From: Pseudomonas oryzihabitans
GTDB taxonomy: Bacteria; Pseudomonadota; Gammaproteobacteria; Pseudomonadales; Pseudomonadaceae
NCBI RefSeq assembly: GCF_007665395.1
Contig: NZ_VDND01000001.1
Span: 806,001-870,000 of the forward strand
Direction of reading: 5' to 3'
Length of the DNA stretch: 64,000 nucleotides
Below, piece after piece: positions 53,814 to 62,258 of this stretch. The position numbers and the translations under genes are program-made. Below the pieces are notes generated by a model, which saw only the letters and a program-made list of their open reading frames with translations, had not been told where the DNA came from and did no database searches. Numbering within the stretch: position 1 is the stretch's first letter; each line of letters begins with the position of its first letter.

Positions 53814-54764
53814 ATGGAACTGCGGCATCTGCGTTACTTCGTCATGGTTGCCGAAGAACAGCACTTCACCCGGGCGGCCGCGCGCCTGAACATGCAGCAG
53901 CCCCCGCTCAGCCAGCAGATCCGGGCGCTGGAGGAGGAACTCGGCTTCGCGCTGTTCCTGCGCCATCCGCGGGGTGTGGCGCTCACCGCCGGCGGCGCCG
54001 CCTTTCTGGAGGATGCGCGCGACATCCTGGCCCGCGTCGACCAGGGGGCTCATCGTGCCGCACGCGTCGCGCAGGGCGTCCACGGGACGCTGGCCCTCGG
54101 CTTCACCAGTTCGGCGGCCGCTCACGCGATGATTCCCCGCATCATTCGTGGCTACCGGGAGCGCTATCCAGAGGTCGACATCGCGATCGCCGAGGACAAC
54201 GCCCAAGGACTCACCCATGGCGTCGCGGAGGGGCACCTGGACATCGGTATCCTGCGTGCACCGGTCGACGCGCCCGAGGAGGTGGCCTATCACCGATTGC
54301 TCAACGAGGCGATGCTCCTGGCCCTGCCCACCCGTCATCGCCTCTTGGAAGGGCTCTCACCCGCAGCCCTGGAACGGGTAAGGCAACAGGGACTTCCTCT
54401 GCCGGCCCTCGCAGACGAGGCCTTCATCCTGGTCCGCAAACCCGGCGCACCAGGCATGTACGCCAACCTGCTGAATGCCTGTCGTCACGCCGGGTTCGAA
54501 CCGAAAATCGCCTTCGAGGTGGACCGCATGCTGACCAATCTCAGTCTCGTCGCCGCCGGAGCCGGGATTTCAGCCGTCCCCGCCTCCATGGCCGAGGTGC
54601 ATAGGGACAGCATCTGCTATTGCGCCATTCGGGAAGCACGGCCCAGGCTGGTGGCACCCATCACCCTCGCCTGCCGCGCCTTCAATCCCTCACCGGCCTC
54701 GCGCAACTTCATTGCCCTGGCCAGGCAATTGGCGGGGCGTCCGCTGCGCGCCTTGCGGCGCTAG
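53814..54764 (+). CDS. LysR-family regulator divergent from the DAACS symporter
   Basis: 316 residues. The N-terminus MELRHLRYFVMVAEEQHF, followed by AARLNMQQPPLSQQIRALEEELG, is the BenM/CatM-like branch; the effector domain holds GTLALGFTSSAAAHAMIPRIIRGYRERYP. Divergent from the symporter by 106 bp, so it most likely controls it. In that branch co-inducers are aromatic or unsaturated carboxylates. Confidence 0.87.
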   Translation: MELRHLRYFVMVAEEQHFTRAAARLNMQQPPLSQQIRALEEELGFALFLRHPRGVALTAGGAAFLEDARDILARVDQGAHRAARVAQGVHGTLALGFTSSAAAHAMIPRIIRGYRERYPEVDIAIAEDNAQGLTHGVAEGHLDIGILRAPVDAPEEVAYHRLLNEAMLLALPTRHRLLEGLSPAALERVRQQGLPLPALADEAFILVRKPGAPGMYANLLNACRHAGFEPKIAFEVDRMLTNLSLVAAGAGISAVPASMAEVHRDSICYCAIREARPRLVAPITLACRAFNPSPASRNFIALARQLAGRPLRALRR

Positions 54765-54873
54765 ACCTTTGCCGGCGTCGTGCCCCTGGCTAGCCGAGCC
54801 GGGCGCCCTGCTCGAACGCCTTGCGGCAACTCGCCAGGTCGCGTAGCCAGGCATGCCTGGTCCAGGACGCCCC

Positions 54874-56205
54874 TTACAGCATCTCGGGTCGTCGGATTTT
54901 CGAGCCGTCGCTGAAGCGCGCCAATCGGTAGGGTGCGGGATCGACGAAGGGCGTCTGCTCCAGCACCAGCTCCTTGACCAGGCGCCCCGCGCCCGGTCCG
55001 ATACCGAAGCCGTGGCCGCTGAAACCCGCTGCGATGACCAGGCCCGGGAGCGTCGCCACCGGGGAGATCACCGGCACTATGTCCGGCGTCGTATCGATCA
55101 ATCCGGCCCAGGCATGGGCTACCTTGATCCCGGCCAGCAGCGGAAACTCGCGGGTAAGGCGCTTGATCGCCATGGCCAGAAACTCGCGATCAGGCACCGG
55201 ATCGAGGATGCGCATCTTCTCGAAGGGCGACACCTGGTCCAGGGGCCAGCTACCCAACGCCTCGGGTCCCGAGAAGAAACTGCGACCGATCCGGATCTTC
55301 AACTTCTTCGCCAGCTTGGCTCGGTACATCTCATGGAATTTGGTGGCATAGCGGATGCCCTGCGGAGCCAGCTCCATTCGCCCGAAGCCGGGAATGGCCA
55401 CGGTATAGGCGCCGTCGAGCCGCCGCCTGAGCGCGAAATCCGGCGTACTCAGGCAGCCGGCGAAGACTTCCGGGGCGACCGTAGTCCGCAAGGCGGTCCC
55501 GACGATATTGGCCACCGGCAGCTCGATACCATACTGGCGTAGCAGGCGAGAGCTCCAGGCGCCGCCCGCGCAGACGACGGTGGCAGCCTTGATCAAGCCA
55601 TGCTCGGTCCAGACCCCGGCCACCCGGCGATTGGTGATCTCCAGGCCCCGCGCCGCGCACTGCTGGTGGAGGCCCGCGCCGAGGGCCTGGGCGCCCCTGG
55701 CAATCGCCGGCGCGGCCTTCGAGGGCTCGGCGCGGCCATCGTCCGGCGACCAGAGCCCGCCTACCCAGCTGGAGGTCGCGCTGCCCAGGCGCCGCGTGGT
55801 CGCTTCGGCCGAGAGCAGGTGGCTGACGAAACCGAGCTCCCTGGCGCCCTGCCCCCAACGCTCCCAGCGCGCCACGTCGGCCTCCTGCCGGGTGCCGTAG
55901 AGAATGCCCTCCCGCCTGAAGCCAAGGTCCATACCGATTTCGGCGCCCAGCTCACCCCAACGCCGCAGGCTGTACATCGCCAAGGGCAGCTCGAACAGGT
56001 CGCGATTCTGCTGGCGTACCCAACCCCAGTTGCGCCCGGATTGCTCGCACCCTACCCGCCCCTTTTCCACCAGGACCACGGAGACGCCGGCACGGGCAAG
56101 CTCGTAGGCGGTGCAGGCCCCCACGATCCCCCCGCCGATGACCACGACGTCTGCCTCCTTGGTAAAGGTGGGGCTGTCTGGAATAGCGTCGACTTCGATG
56201 GGCAT
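54874..56205 (-). CDS. FAD-dependent amino acid oxidase/dehydrogenase (DAO family)
   Basis: 443 residues. FAD site VVVIGGGIVGACTAYELARAG at ~20-40 (read in parts), GCEQSGRNWGWVRQQ, and the C-terminal GFSGHGFGIGPGAGRLVKEL. D-amino-acid dehydrogenase or opine/sarcosine-oxidase-like; cytoplasmic face. No leader, and no clear Shine-Dalgarno. It lies beyond the LysR gene, convergent with it, so a role in the neighbouring amine/amino-acid locus is possible but not shown. Confidence 0.84.
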   Translation of the reverse strand: MPIEVDAIPDSPTFTKEADVVVIGGGIVGACTAYELARAGVSVVLVEKGRVGCEQSGRNWGWVRQQNRDLFELPLAMYSLRRWGELGAEIGMDLGFRREGILYGTRQEADVARWERWGQGARELGFVSHLLSAEATTRRLGSATSSWVGGLWSPDDGRAEPSKAAPAIARGAQALGAGLHQQCAARGLEITNRRVAGVWTEHGLIKAATVVCAGGAWSSRLLRQYGIELPVANIVGTALRTTVAPEVFAGCLSTPDFALRRRLDGAYTVAIPGFGRMELAPQGIRYATKFHEMYRAKLAKKLKIRIGRSFFSGPEALGSWPLDQVSPFEKMRILDPVPDREFLAMAIKRLTREFPLLAGIKVAHAWAGLIDTTPDIVPVISPVATLPGLVIAAGFSGHGFGIGPGAGRLVKELVLEQTPFVDPAPYRLARFSDGSKIRRPEML

Positions 56206-56599
56206 GGCGAACTCTGTAGCAGTTCAAGAGTTAACGAAGGGCGTTGGCGCAGCGAGGACGATCGCCTTGGGTACCATCCAACGACCAGGCGTTAGCTACC
56301 CAACGTCGCTGGTCGCGTGACAGCCCAGCTGGATGTGCCTCCCTCTCCTACTCAGGGCCAACGTGGGAGCACAGGTCCCCCGCGTGCTTTCTAGAAGGGG
56401 CTCGCCATGGACATGCACCCGTTCCAGCCTGAGGTCTTCAAGGATTTTGCCATCGGATACGCGTAGGCGGGAATGATGAGTGATGAAAAGAGGTATGACG
56501 GAGGTGTCGCTCCAGACGGCAGGGGGCATCAACGGCGAAACGCAAGGGCTAGTCGAAAACGGCTGCCTCAGGCAGACGCCAGGCGCTCACGGTCGCCGG
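56206..56599. other. Gap between the FAD enzyme and flagellin genes
   Basis: No believable gene. Near its right end CTGCCT-C-AGGCAG (56563-56575), followed on the minus strand by CCGTTTTC, may end flagellin transcription. CGACCAG and CTGGTCG about 20 bases apart (near 56280-56315) form a loose inverted repeat. Nothing else recognised. Confidence 0.4.
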
Positions 56600-57838
56600 T
56601 CAGCCCAGCAGTCTCAGGACACCTTTCATCTGCTGATTGGCCTGCGCGATCATGGCAATCGACGCCTGCTGAAGGATCTGATCGCGCGAGAGCCGCCCCG
56701 CTTCGGCGGCATAGTCGGTATCCCTGATCAGGCTTCGGCCCGCCATCACGTTGCCCCGGATGTTCTGCAGATTCGAGACCGCGCTGTCGAATCTGTTCTG
56801 GGTAGCCCCCAGCCTCGCGCGGAGATCGTCGATCTGCTTCATGGCGCCGTCCGCCACGTAGATGGCAGCCTGTGCGCCTCGGGCTGTGCTGATGTCGATG
56901 TCGGCAACCCGGTTGTTGGCCACCTTCTGCATGGCATTGGTGATCCCCGGTCCCGCGTTCGCGATCTCTGCGCCGAGGATCGCGATACCGTCGAGACCGC
57001 CTTGCGCGGGAACGCTGAGCTTCACGGTCTGTAAGGATGAACCACCGTACCATCCTGCACCGGACACGTAGCTGATCGAGTTGTCGCTGTTGAGGTAGCT
57101 ACCGACACCGAGACTGGCGCCATTGATCGCTTCGGTGATCTTGCGCGCCACGACCTTCTGGTCTTCGTTCTCGGCCACGTTGATCGAGACGGTTTTCTCG
57201 CCCTGATCGAAGCCTAGCGTGATGTCGACACGTCCCGCCTGGAAAGGCACCTGACGCAACTGCCCCCCAGCACTTTCAACGATGACCGCGAGCTCCACCT
57301 TGTTGCTTCGCCCTTCATAGAGGCTACCGGTGAGTGCCGCCGCATTCGTTTGAGCAAGACTGAGGTTGATGAGTTGGTTGGCCCCTGCACCAACCTGGAA
57401 ACCCACCGTACCGAAGGATCCATCGAGCAGCTTACGACCGCCAAAGGTCGTGGTGTCGCTGATCCGGTCGAGCTCGCTCTTGAGTTGCCCGACTTCAGCA
57501 TTCAGCGCGGTACGGTCCGCATCGCTGTTCGAGCCATTAGCGGACTTCAGCGCTAGTTGGCGAAGGCGCTGCAGCATTCTGGTCGACTCTTGAAGCGCGC
57601 CCTCTGCCGTCTGGGCAACGGAATTGCCGTCACTGGCATTTCGTATGGCGACACCAAGGCCATTGATTTGGCTCGTCAACCGGTTGGAGATCTGCAGGCC
57701 GGCGGCGTTATCCCGAGCACTGTTGAGGCGAGTGCCGGAGGAAAGCCGCTCCAAGGACTGGGTGAGGGATCTGTTGGTCGCCGCGAGCTGTCGCTGGAAG
57801 CCCAGTGAAGCCGTGTTGGAGATGACATTGAACTTCAC
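56600..57838 (-). CDS. Flagellin, isolated copy
   Basis: 412 residues. Complete N-terminal D0/D1 region ([22 protein letters not shown], split by the usual R-x-N) and C-terminal D0/D1 region ([37 protein letters not shown]). The central D2/D3 region (~175-320) differs from the classic a- and b-type Pseudomonas flagellins as far as I can judge. Start is GTG with an excellent GGAGGAAGCACA upstream. No flagellar gene, cap or glycosylation gene is near, so it is a solitary flagellin. Confidence 0.9.
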   Translation of the reverse strand: MKFNVISNTASLGFQRQLAATNRSLTQSLERLSSGTRLNSARDNAAGLQISNRLTSQINGLGVAIRNASDGNSVAQTAEGALQESTRMLQRLRQLALKSANGSNSDADRTALNAEVGQLKSELDRISDTTTFGGRKLLDGSFGTVGFQVGAGANQLINLSLAQTNAAALTGSLYEGRSNKVELAVIVESAGGQLRQVPFQAGRVDITLGFDQGEKTVSINVAENEDQKVVARKITEAINGASLGVGSYLNSDNSISYVSGAGWYGGSSLQTVKLSVPAQGGLDGIAILGAEIANAGPGITNAMQKVANNRVADIDISTARGAQAAIYVADGAMKQIDDLRARLGATQNRFDSAVSNLQNIRGNVMAGRSLIRDTDYAAEAGRLSRDQILQQASIAMIAQANQQMKGVLRLLG

Positions 57839-58660
57839 TGTGCTTCCTCCGCCAGTGCCCTTTCATCCTTGAATAGATGCCCAGCGGAGTGCGCCTCCTG
57901 CCATGGACTCGTCTGGAGTCACTACCGCACAGGACCACCAAAGCCGCTCGCCAAAGGTGCATGACAGACGTCATCACGCCCTGAGTTCGTGCCGCCCGTG
58001 GCTGCACGAATCAACCAATCATAATGGCCAGTAGCTACTAGGCAAAGGTAGGACTAATCAGCCTGAGCGATGAAGCAGAACTGGAAACCAATGCCTGTTG
58101 CATAGGAGCTAATAAACAAAGGTAGGACTTATTTGATCCTACCCGAGATAACTAAAACGATGTTCACGCGGATCCGGTGAGATCCCTGAACCAGAGCCGC
58201 TCCACCTTCAATCGCCGGCAGGGCTACATCCGGCAACCGTCAAAAAGCGGAGAGCAACGCCAATACCTGCCCAGAAACCGCCGCCCTACTGTTATCGCAC
58301 AGGTAATTATCGTCGCAACATCCAGCAACGATTGGATGCTGGAGTACCTGCCGGGAAGGACGGAGACAGTAGCGTCGCCGAGCGCCTGATCTCGTCACGG
58401 CTGATCCGCTTACCAGGCGCTCGCAGGGCCTCGGACACCACCGGACCCGCCTGGCACGCCCCCAGGCCAGGCGGCTAAGCGCCAGCTGCGGTCGGGTAGC
58501 CCAACCCTTGGTAAGACGGGCTAACCACGTCGTCCAGCAGGCGACCCGTTATCCATCCAGGCGGGTATCGCTAAGGTGTGTTCTACCGATGGCACAGGCG
58601 ATCGGAACGAACCCCTTCATTGCGGCCATCGCTCTGGGCAGGCTGCAGGAGTCTACCGTC
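57839..58660. other. 822-bp non-coding gap upstream of flagellin
   Basis: Contains a direct repeat, CAAAGGTAGGACTAAT (58043) and CAAAGGTAGGACTTAT (58117), 74 bp apart; the second copy forms GGTAGGA-N9-TCCTACC (58121-58143). No sigma-28 box (TAAAGTTT-N11-GCCGATAA) was seen before the flagellin on the minus strand. Short open frames here lack homology and ribosome sites. Confidence 0.5.
58043..58143. repeat. Direct repeats with a hairpin in the flagellin upstream region
   Basis: 15 of 16 positions agree between the two CAAAGGTAGGACTAAT-type copies. The right copy is extended into a 7-bp inverted repeat with a 9-base loop. Could be binding sites for a regulator of flagellin or a weak transposon remnant. 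Confidence 0.5.
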
Positions 58661-59164
58661 ATGAACCTTGCACAACATTTGACCCTGAGCGGGCTACTGG
58701 CTTGCGCCTTACTCTCTGGTGGCTTGAGCAACGCGCACGCCGACTCCACACCGGAACGTAACCGCACGCTGATCGAGCAGGCCTTCAACGATTGGCAGGC
58801 GGGCCGCGGCAGCTTCTTCGATGCCGTGCTCTCGCCCGACGTGGTCTGGACGATTCAAGGCAGCGGGCCGGCCGCGGGTGTCTATCGAGGACGCGAGGAT
58901 TTTCTCCAGCGCGCCGTACGGCCTTTCGCGCAGCGCCTGGCCGCGCCCATCGTGCCTAACGTGCACGCCATCTGGGCGCAGGGCGACACGGTGGTGGTGC
59001 GCTGGGACGGTAAGGGTACCGCGGTCGATGGTGCGCCCTATAGCAACGATTACGTCTGGATCTTCGAGCTACGGGATGGCCGAGCGACCCGCGTCGAGGC
59101 GTTTCTCGACCTGGCGGCTTATCAGGCTGTCATCGACCGCATCTCCCTGGCGGACAACCGTTAG
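58661..59164 (+). CDS. Exported SnoaL-like (NTF2-fold) protein
   Basis: 167 residues. Signal peptide ~1-27 (MNLAQHLTLSGLLACALL start, cut near AHA). The rest is an NTF2-like cone: NRTLIEQAFNDWQAGRGSFFDAVLSPDVVWTIQG (in parts), YRGREDFLQRAVRPFAQRL, TVVVRWDGKGTAVDGAPYSNDYVWIFEL. Function unknown; such proteins are isomerases, hydrolases or binding proteins. AGGAG nine bases before the ATG. Confidence 0.83.
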   Translation: MNLAQHLTLSGLLACALLSGGLSNAHADSTPERNRTLIEQAFNDWQAGRGSFFDAVLSPDVVWTIQGSGPAAGVYRGREDFLQRAVRPFAQRLAAPIVPNVHAIWAQGDTVVVRWDGKGTAVDGAPYSNDYVWIFELRDGRATRVEAFLDLAAYQAVIDRISLADNR

Positions 59165-59350
59165 CCACGGGCATTGCCATGACACCGGCAGGCTTAGCCA
59201 AGACAGTCGTGGCTATATGAAGGCGTTCCGCAGGTGCCCTACACGGAGCCTCAGCCGTCTAGATTCGCCATACCCTGAACGCGGAAGGGTAGCAACGGCG
59301 GCGGCAGCTGGTTTCCGCGGTAGAAGTCCAGGCGCCACGCCATACCGCCA

Positions 59351-59989
59351 TCAGCCGTAAGGCGCTGCGCTTTTCCCAGCGAGGGAATTTAGGTCCCACA
59401 GCCGCATCGCCTGACCGACGGCGCCCTCGATCACCGCCAGCGGTGCGCCGTCGCGCGCCATCGGCGAAAGGCCCAGCATGAAGCCTTCGAACAGGGCAGC
59501 CAAGGCGTCGGCATCGGTACCCGCCGCGAGATCGCCCCGGGCGATGCCTCGCCTGACGCAAGCCAGCAGGCCAGCCCGCGTGCGGGCGCGCGCCTGGCGC
59601 AGAGGCAGGGCCACGCCGCTCTCTTCGTCGGCATAGGACCCCAGGATACCGAGCGCAACCAGGCAGCCCTTGGGCAGACGCTCATCGCATTGCATCCGTG
59701 CCGACCGCAGCAAGGCCGTCTCGATAGCCTCGCGGGGTGCCAGCGCTTCATCGAACAAGGGGTCGTTCACCCGTCCGTGGGTCGCCATGTAGCGGGCGAC
59801 CACCTCCTTGAACAGTTCCTCTTTCGAACCGAAGGCCGCATAGAAACTGGGCGCCGTGATGCCGCCACCAATCGCGCCCTTGAGCCGCGCCAGGGAGGTC
59901 GCTTCGTACCCGTATCGCCAGAACAGCAGCATTGCCGCGTCGATTGCCTCGGTGCGATCGAACGACCGCGGACGCCCCAGTTGAGCCAT
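59351..59989 (-). CDS. TetR-family repressor
   Basis: 212 residues. HTH ~14-60 with RTEAIDAAMLLFWRYGYEATSLARL and GGGITAPSFYAAFGSKEELFKEVV (split view); the C-terminal part is the ligand domain of the AcrR-like kind. GGGAGGTCTGGC before the ATG. Divergent from an MFS efflux gene with a 12+12 bp palindrome between them, so it very likely represses that transporter and possibly itself. Confidence 0.88.
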   Translation of the reverse strand: MAQLGRPRSFDRTEAIDAAMLLFWRYGYEATSLARLKGAIGGGITAPSFYAAFGSKEELFKEVVARYMATHGRVNDPLFDEALAPREAIETALLRSARMQCDERLPKGCLVALGILGSYADEESGVALPLRQARARTRAGLLACVRRGIARGDLAAGTDADALAALFEGFMLGLSPMARDGAPLAVIEGAVGQAMRLWDLNSLAGKSAAPYG

Positions 59990-60039
59990 GCCAGACCTCC
60001 CGCTTCACCAGACTTTAATACTAATCGATACAGAAATCA

Positions 60040-60093
60040 TTGACCACGGCGGACGCCACTGCTTAGATATGTACCGACCGATACATATCTAAG
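60040..60093 (+). promoter_or_regulatory. Promoter and TetR-type operator of the MFS gene
   Basis: CTTAGATATGTA (60062-60073), spacer CCGACCGA, TACATATCTAAG (60082-60093): perfect 12-bp arms. TTGACC (60040), 18-base spacer, TAGATA (60064-60069) is a plausible promoter whose -10 lies in the operator, and the AAGGA ribosome site overlaps its end, so bound repressor would block both. Confidence 0.75.
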
Positions 60094-60105
60094 GACGTAT
60101 TCCTC

Positions 60106-61308
60106 GTGAACTCAGACGCTACCCTCGAACGGCTCCCCATCGCCGCGCTGCTGGCCCTCGCCATGACCGGCTTCATCTGCATCATGACCGAGACCCTCCC
60201 GGCTGGATTGCTCCCCGAGATCGCTCAGGGGCTCGTTGTGTCGAACGCCCTGGCCGGACAAACGGTGACCGCCTATGCCGTCGGTTCACTCGTGGCGGCG
60301 ATCCCGCTGACCATCGCCACGGCCGGCTGGCGGCGCCGTCGCGTGCTCCTCGCCACCCTGCTGGGATTCCTGCTGTTCAATACCCTGACCGCCCTGTCCT
60401 CCAGCTACACCCTGACCTTGATCGCGCGGCTCGCCGCCGGGGCGGCTGCCGGACTCGCCTGGAGCCTGCTGGCCGGCTATGCCAGGCGGATGGTGGTGCC
60501 TCGCCTCCAGGGCCGGGCGATGGCCGTCGCGATGATCGGCACGCCCGTGGCCTTGTCGCTGGGCGTGCCGCTGGGGACCTGGCTGGGCGGCCTGCTGGGG
60601 TGGCGCCTCGCGTTCGCGGCGATGTCCGTGCTCACCCTGGGCCTGATCGTCTGGGTGATGGCCAAGGTACCGGACTATCCCGGCCAGACCGCAGGCCAGC
60701 GGCTACCGCTGCGCCAGGTGCTGCAGACCCCGGGCATCCGCGCCATCCTGGCGGTGGTCTTCACCTGGATGCTGGCGCACAACGTCCTTTACACCTACAT
60801 CGCCCCCTTCGTCGCCCAGGCCGGGCTGCGCGAGCACGTCGATCTGGTCCTGCTGACCTTCGGTGCGGCGTCGCTACTGGGCATCTGGATAACCGGTCGT
60901 ATCGTCGACCACCGTCTGCGGCGGGCGGTACTGGTCAGCCTGGCGACCTTCGCCGCGGTTGCGCTGCTGCTGGGGCTCAAGAGTGATTCGAGCCTGGTGC
61001 AGTACCTGGGCGTATTCGTCTGGGGGATGACCTTCGGCGGCGCCGCTACCCTGCTGCAGACCGCCCTGGCCGACACGGCAGGTTCGGGCGCCGACGCGGC
61101 CCTGGCGATGAACGTCGTGACCTGGAACAGTGCCATCGCCGGGGGCGGCATTCTCGGTGGGGTACTGCTGGAAACCTTTGGCGCTCAATCCCTGAGCTGG
61201 GTCGTGCTGGCGCTGGCCTTGAGCGCTCTGGCGATTGCCTTCTCGGCTCGTCGCCATGGCTTTCCCGCTGGCACCCGGGCGATGGGCTCACCGGTCCTGG
61301 GCCACTGA
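60106..61308 (+). CDS. MFS efflux transporter (AraJ/sugar-efflux type)
   Basis: 400 residues from GTG 60106. Twelve hydrophobic segments; ETLPAGLLPEIAQGLVVSNALAGQTVTAYAVGSLVAAIP (in parts) and RLAAGAAAGLAWSLLAGYARRMV are typical of the drug:H+ antiporter branch 12 TMS family, with GTPVALSLGVPLGTWLGGLLGWR later. Controlled by the divergent TetR gene. Substrate unknown. Confidence 0.87.
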   Translation: MNSDATLERLPIAALLALAMTGFICIMTETLPAGLLPEIAQGLVVSNALAGQTVTAYAVGSLVAAIPLTIATAGWRRRRVLLATLLGFLLFNTLTALSSSYTLTLIARLAAGAAAGLAWSLLAGYARRMVVPRLQGRAMAVAMIGTPVALSLGVPLGTWLGGLLGWRLAFAAMSVLTLGLIVWVMAKVPDYPGQTAGQRLPLRQVLQTPGIRAILAVVFTWMLAHNVLYTYIAPFVAQAGLREHVDLVLLTFGAASLLGIWITGRIVDHRLRRAVLVSLATFAAVALLLGLKSDSSLVQYLGVFVWGMTFGGAATLLQTALADTAGSGADAALAMNVVTWNSAIAGGGILGGVLLETFGAQSLSWVVLALALSALAIAFSARRHGFPAGTRAMGSPVLGH

Positions 61309-61392
61309 GTGCCAGCACCCAACGGCCGGATTGCCGTTTCGCTGACTCACCGGCGACGGCTGGGAGTCAGCGCACTTGCCAACGAAGTTCGC

Positions 61393-62013
61393 TCAACCCT
61401 TGAAGCCCTTGCCCACCAGATAGACCTCGCGCGACCGAGGCCGCGAGGCTTCGGGCTTGCGGATCGACACCTTCTCGAAGGAGGTGCGCACGTCTTTCAG
61501 GAAGACATCGGAGCCTTCGCCCTGGAACACCTTGACCACATAGTTGCCGCCGGGCTTGAGCACCTGGCGCACCATGTCGAGGGTCAGTTCCACCAGGTAC
61601 ATGGCGGCGGCCTGGTCGGCGGCCGCGACCCCGCTGATGTTGGGCGCGATGTCGGAGACGATCAGATCGGGCTGGCGGCCATCGAGCACGCCGAGGATCT
61701 TCTGGAAGACGGCATCGTCGGTGAAGTCGCCCTGGACGAAGTCGACGTTGTCCAGCGCGCCCATGGGCAGGATGTCGGTCGCCACCACGCGGCCCTTGTC
61801 GCCGACGATGCCACCGGCCACCTGTGACCAGCCACCAGGAGCCGAACCCAGGTCCATGACCAGCATGCCGGGCCGGATCAGCTTGTCCTTCTCGTTGAGC
61901 TCGATCAGCTTGTAGCTGGAGCGCGAGCGCAGGCCGTCTTTCTGAGCGCGTTTGACGTAGGGATCGTTGACGTGTTCATCCAGCCAGCGACGACTGCTTT
62001 TGGATCTTTTCAT
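61393..62013 (-). CDS. rlmE: 23S rRNA (uridine2552-2'-O)-methyltransferase
   Basis: 206 residues. SAM-dependent FtsJ fold with [32 protein letters not shown] (SAM site), [24 protein letters not shown] and the K-D-K-E type catalytic residues; ends [12 protein letters not shown]. Start [10 protein letters not shown] at 62013 (longer frame is extra). ftsH, usually downstream in gammaproteobacteria, is not here: a transporter gene ends 84 bp past its stop. Confidence 0.93.
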   Translation of the reverse strand: MKRSKSSRRWLDEHVNDPYVKRAQKDGLRSRSSYKLIELNEKDKLIRPGMLVMDLGSAPGGWSQVAGGIVGDKGRVVATDILPMGALDNVDFVQGDFTDDAVFQKILGVLDGRQPDLIVSDIAPNISGVAAADQAAAMYLVELTLDMVRQVLKPGGNYVVKVFQGEGSDVFLKDVRTSFEKVSIRKPEASRPRSREVYLVGKGFKG

Positions 62014-62258
62014 GTTGGAGCTACCACGGAAAAGCGGGTGAGGAGCGGACGCGCGCCAGGTCTGGCCGACCGCAAAGTGGCGGCGATTATAAGCCGATAA
62101 CGCCCCAGGACGAATCGGGGATCGCCGGAACGACCGCCAGGCCGCCCAGTGGAGCGCCCATCGTCCCGGCCTGACAGCGCCAGGGCCGCCGGGTACAATC
62201 GCCGCCCTACCCCTCCTCGTCCCTTCCTTTGCCGGAGTCACCGGCCAGGATTATTGTC

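Noticed and set aside
56296..56532. 78-codon minus-strand frame before the flagellin end
   Set aside because: No ribosome site or homology; probably chance.
58177..58389. 70-codon open frame in the gap before the SnoaL-like gene
   Set aside because: No ribosome site, no recognisable family, unusual composition for this genome.
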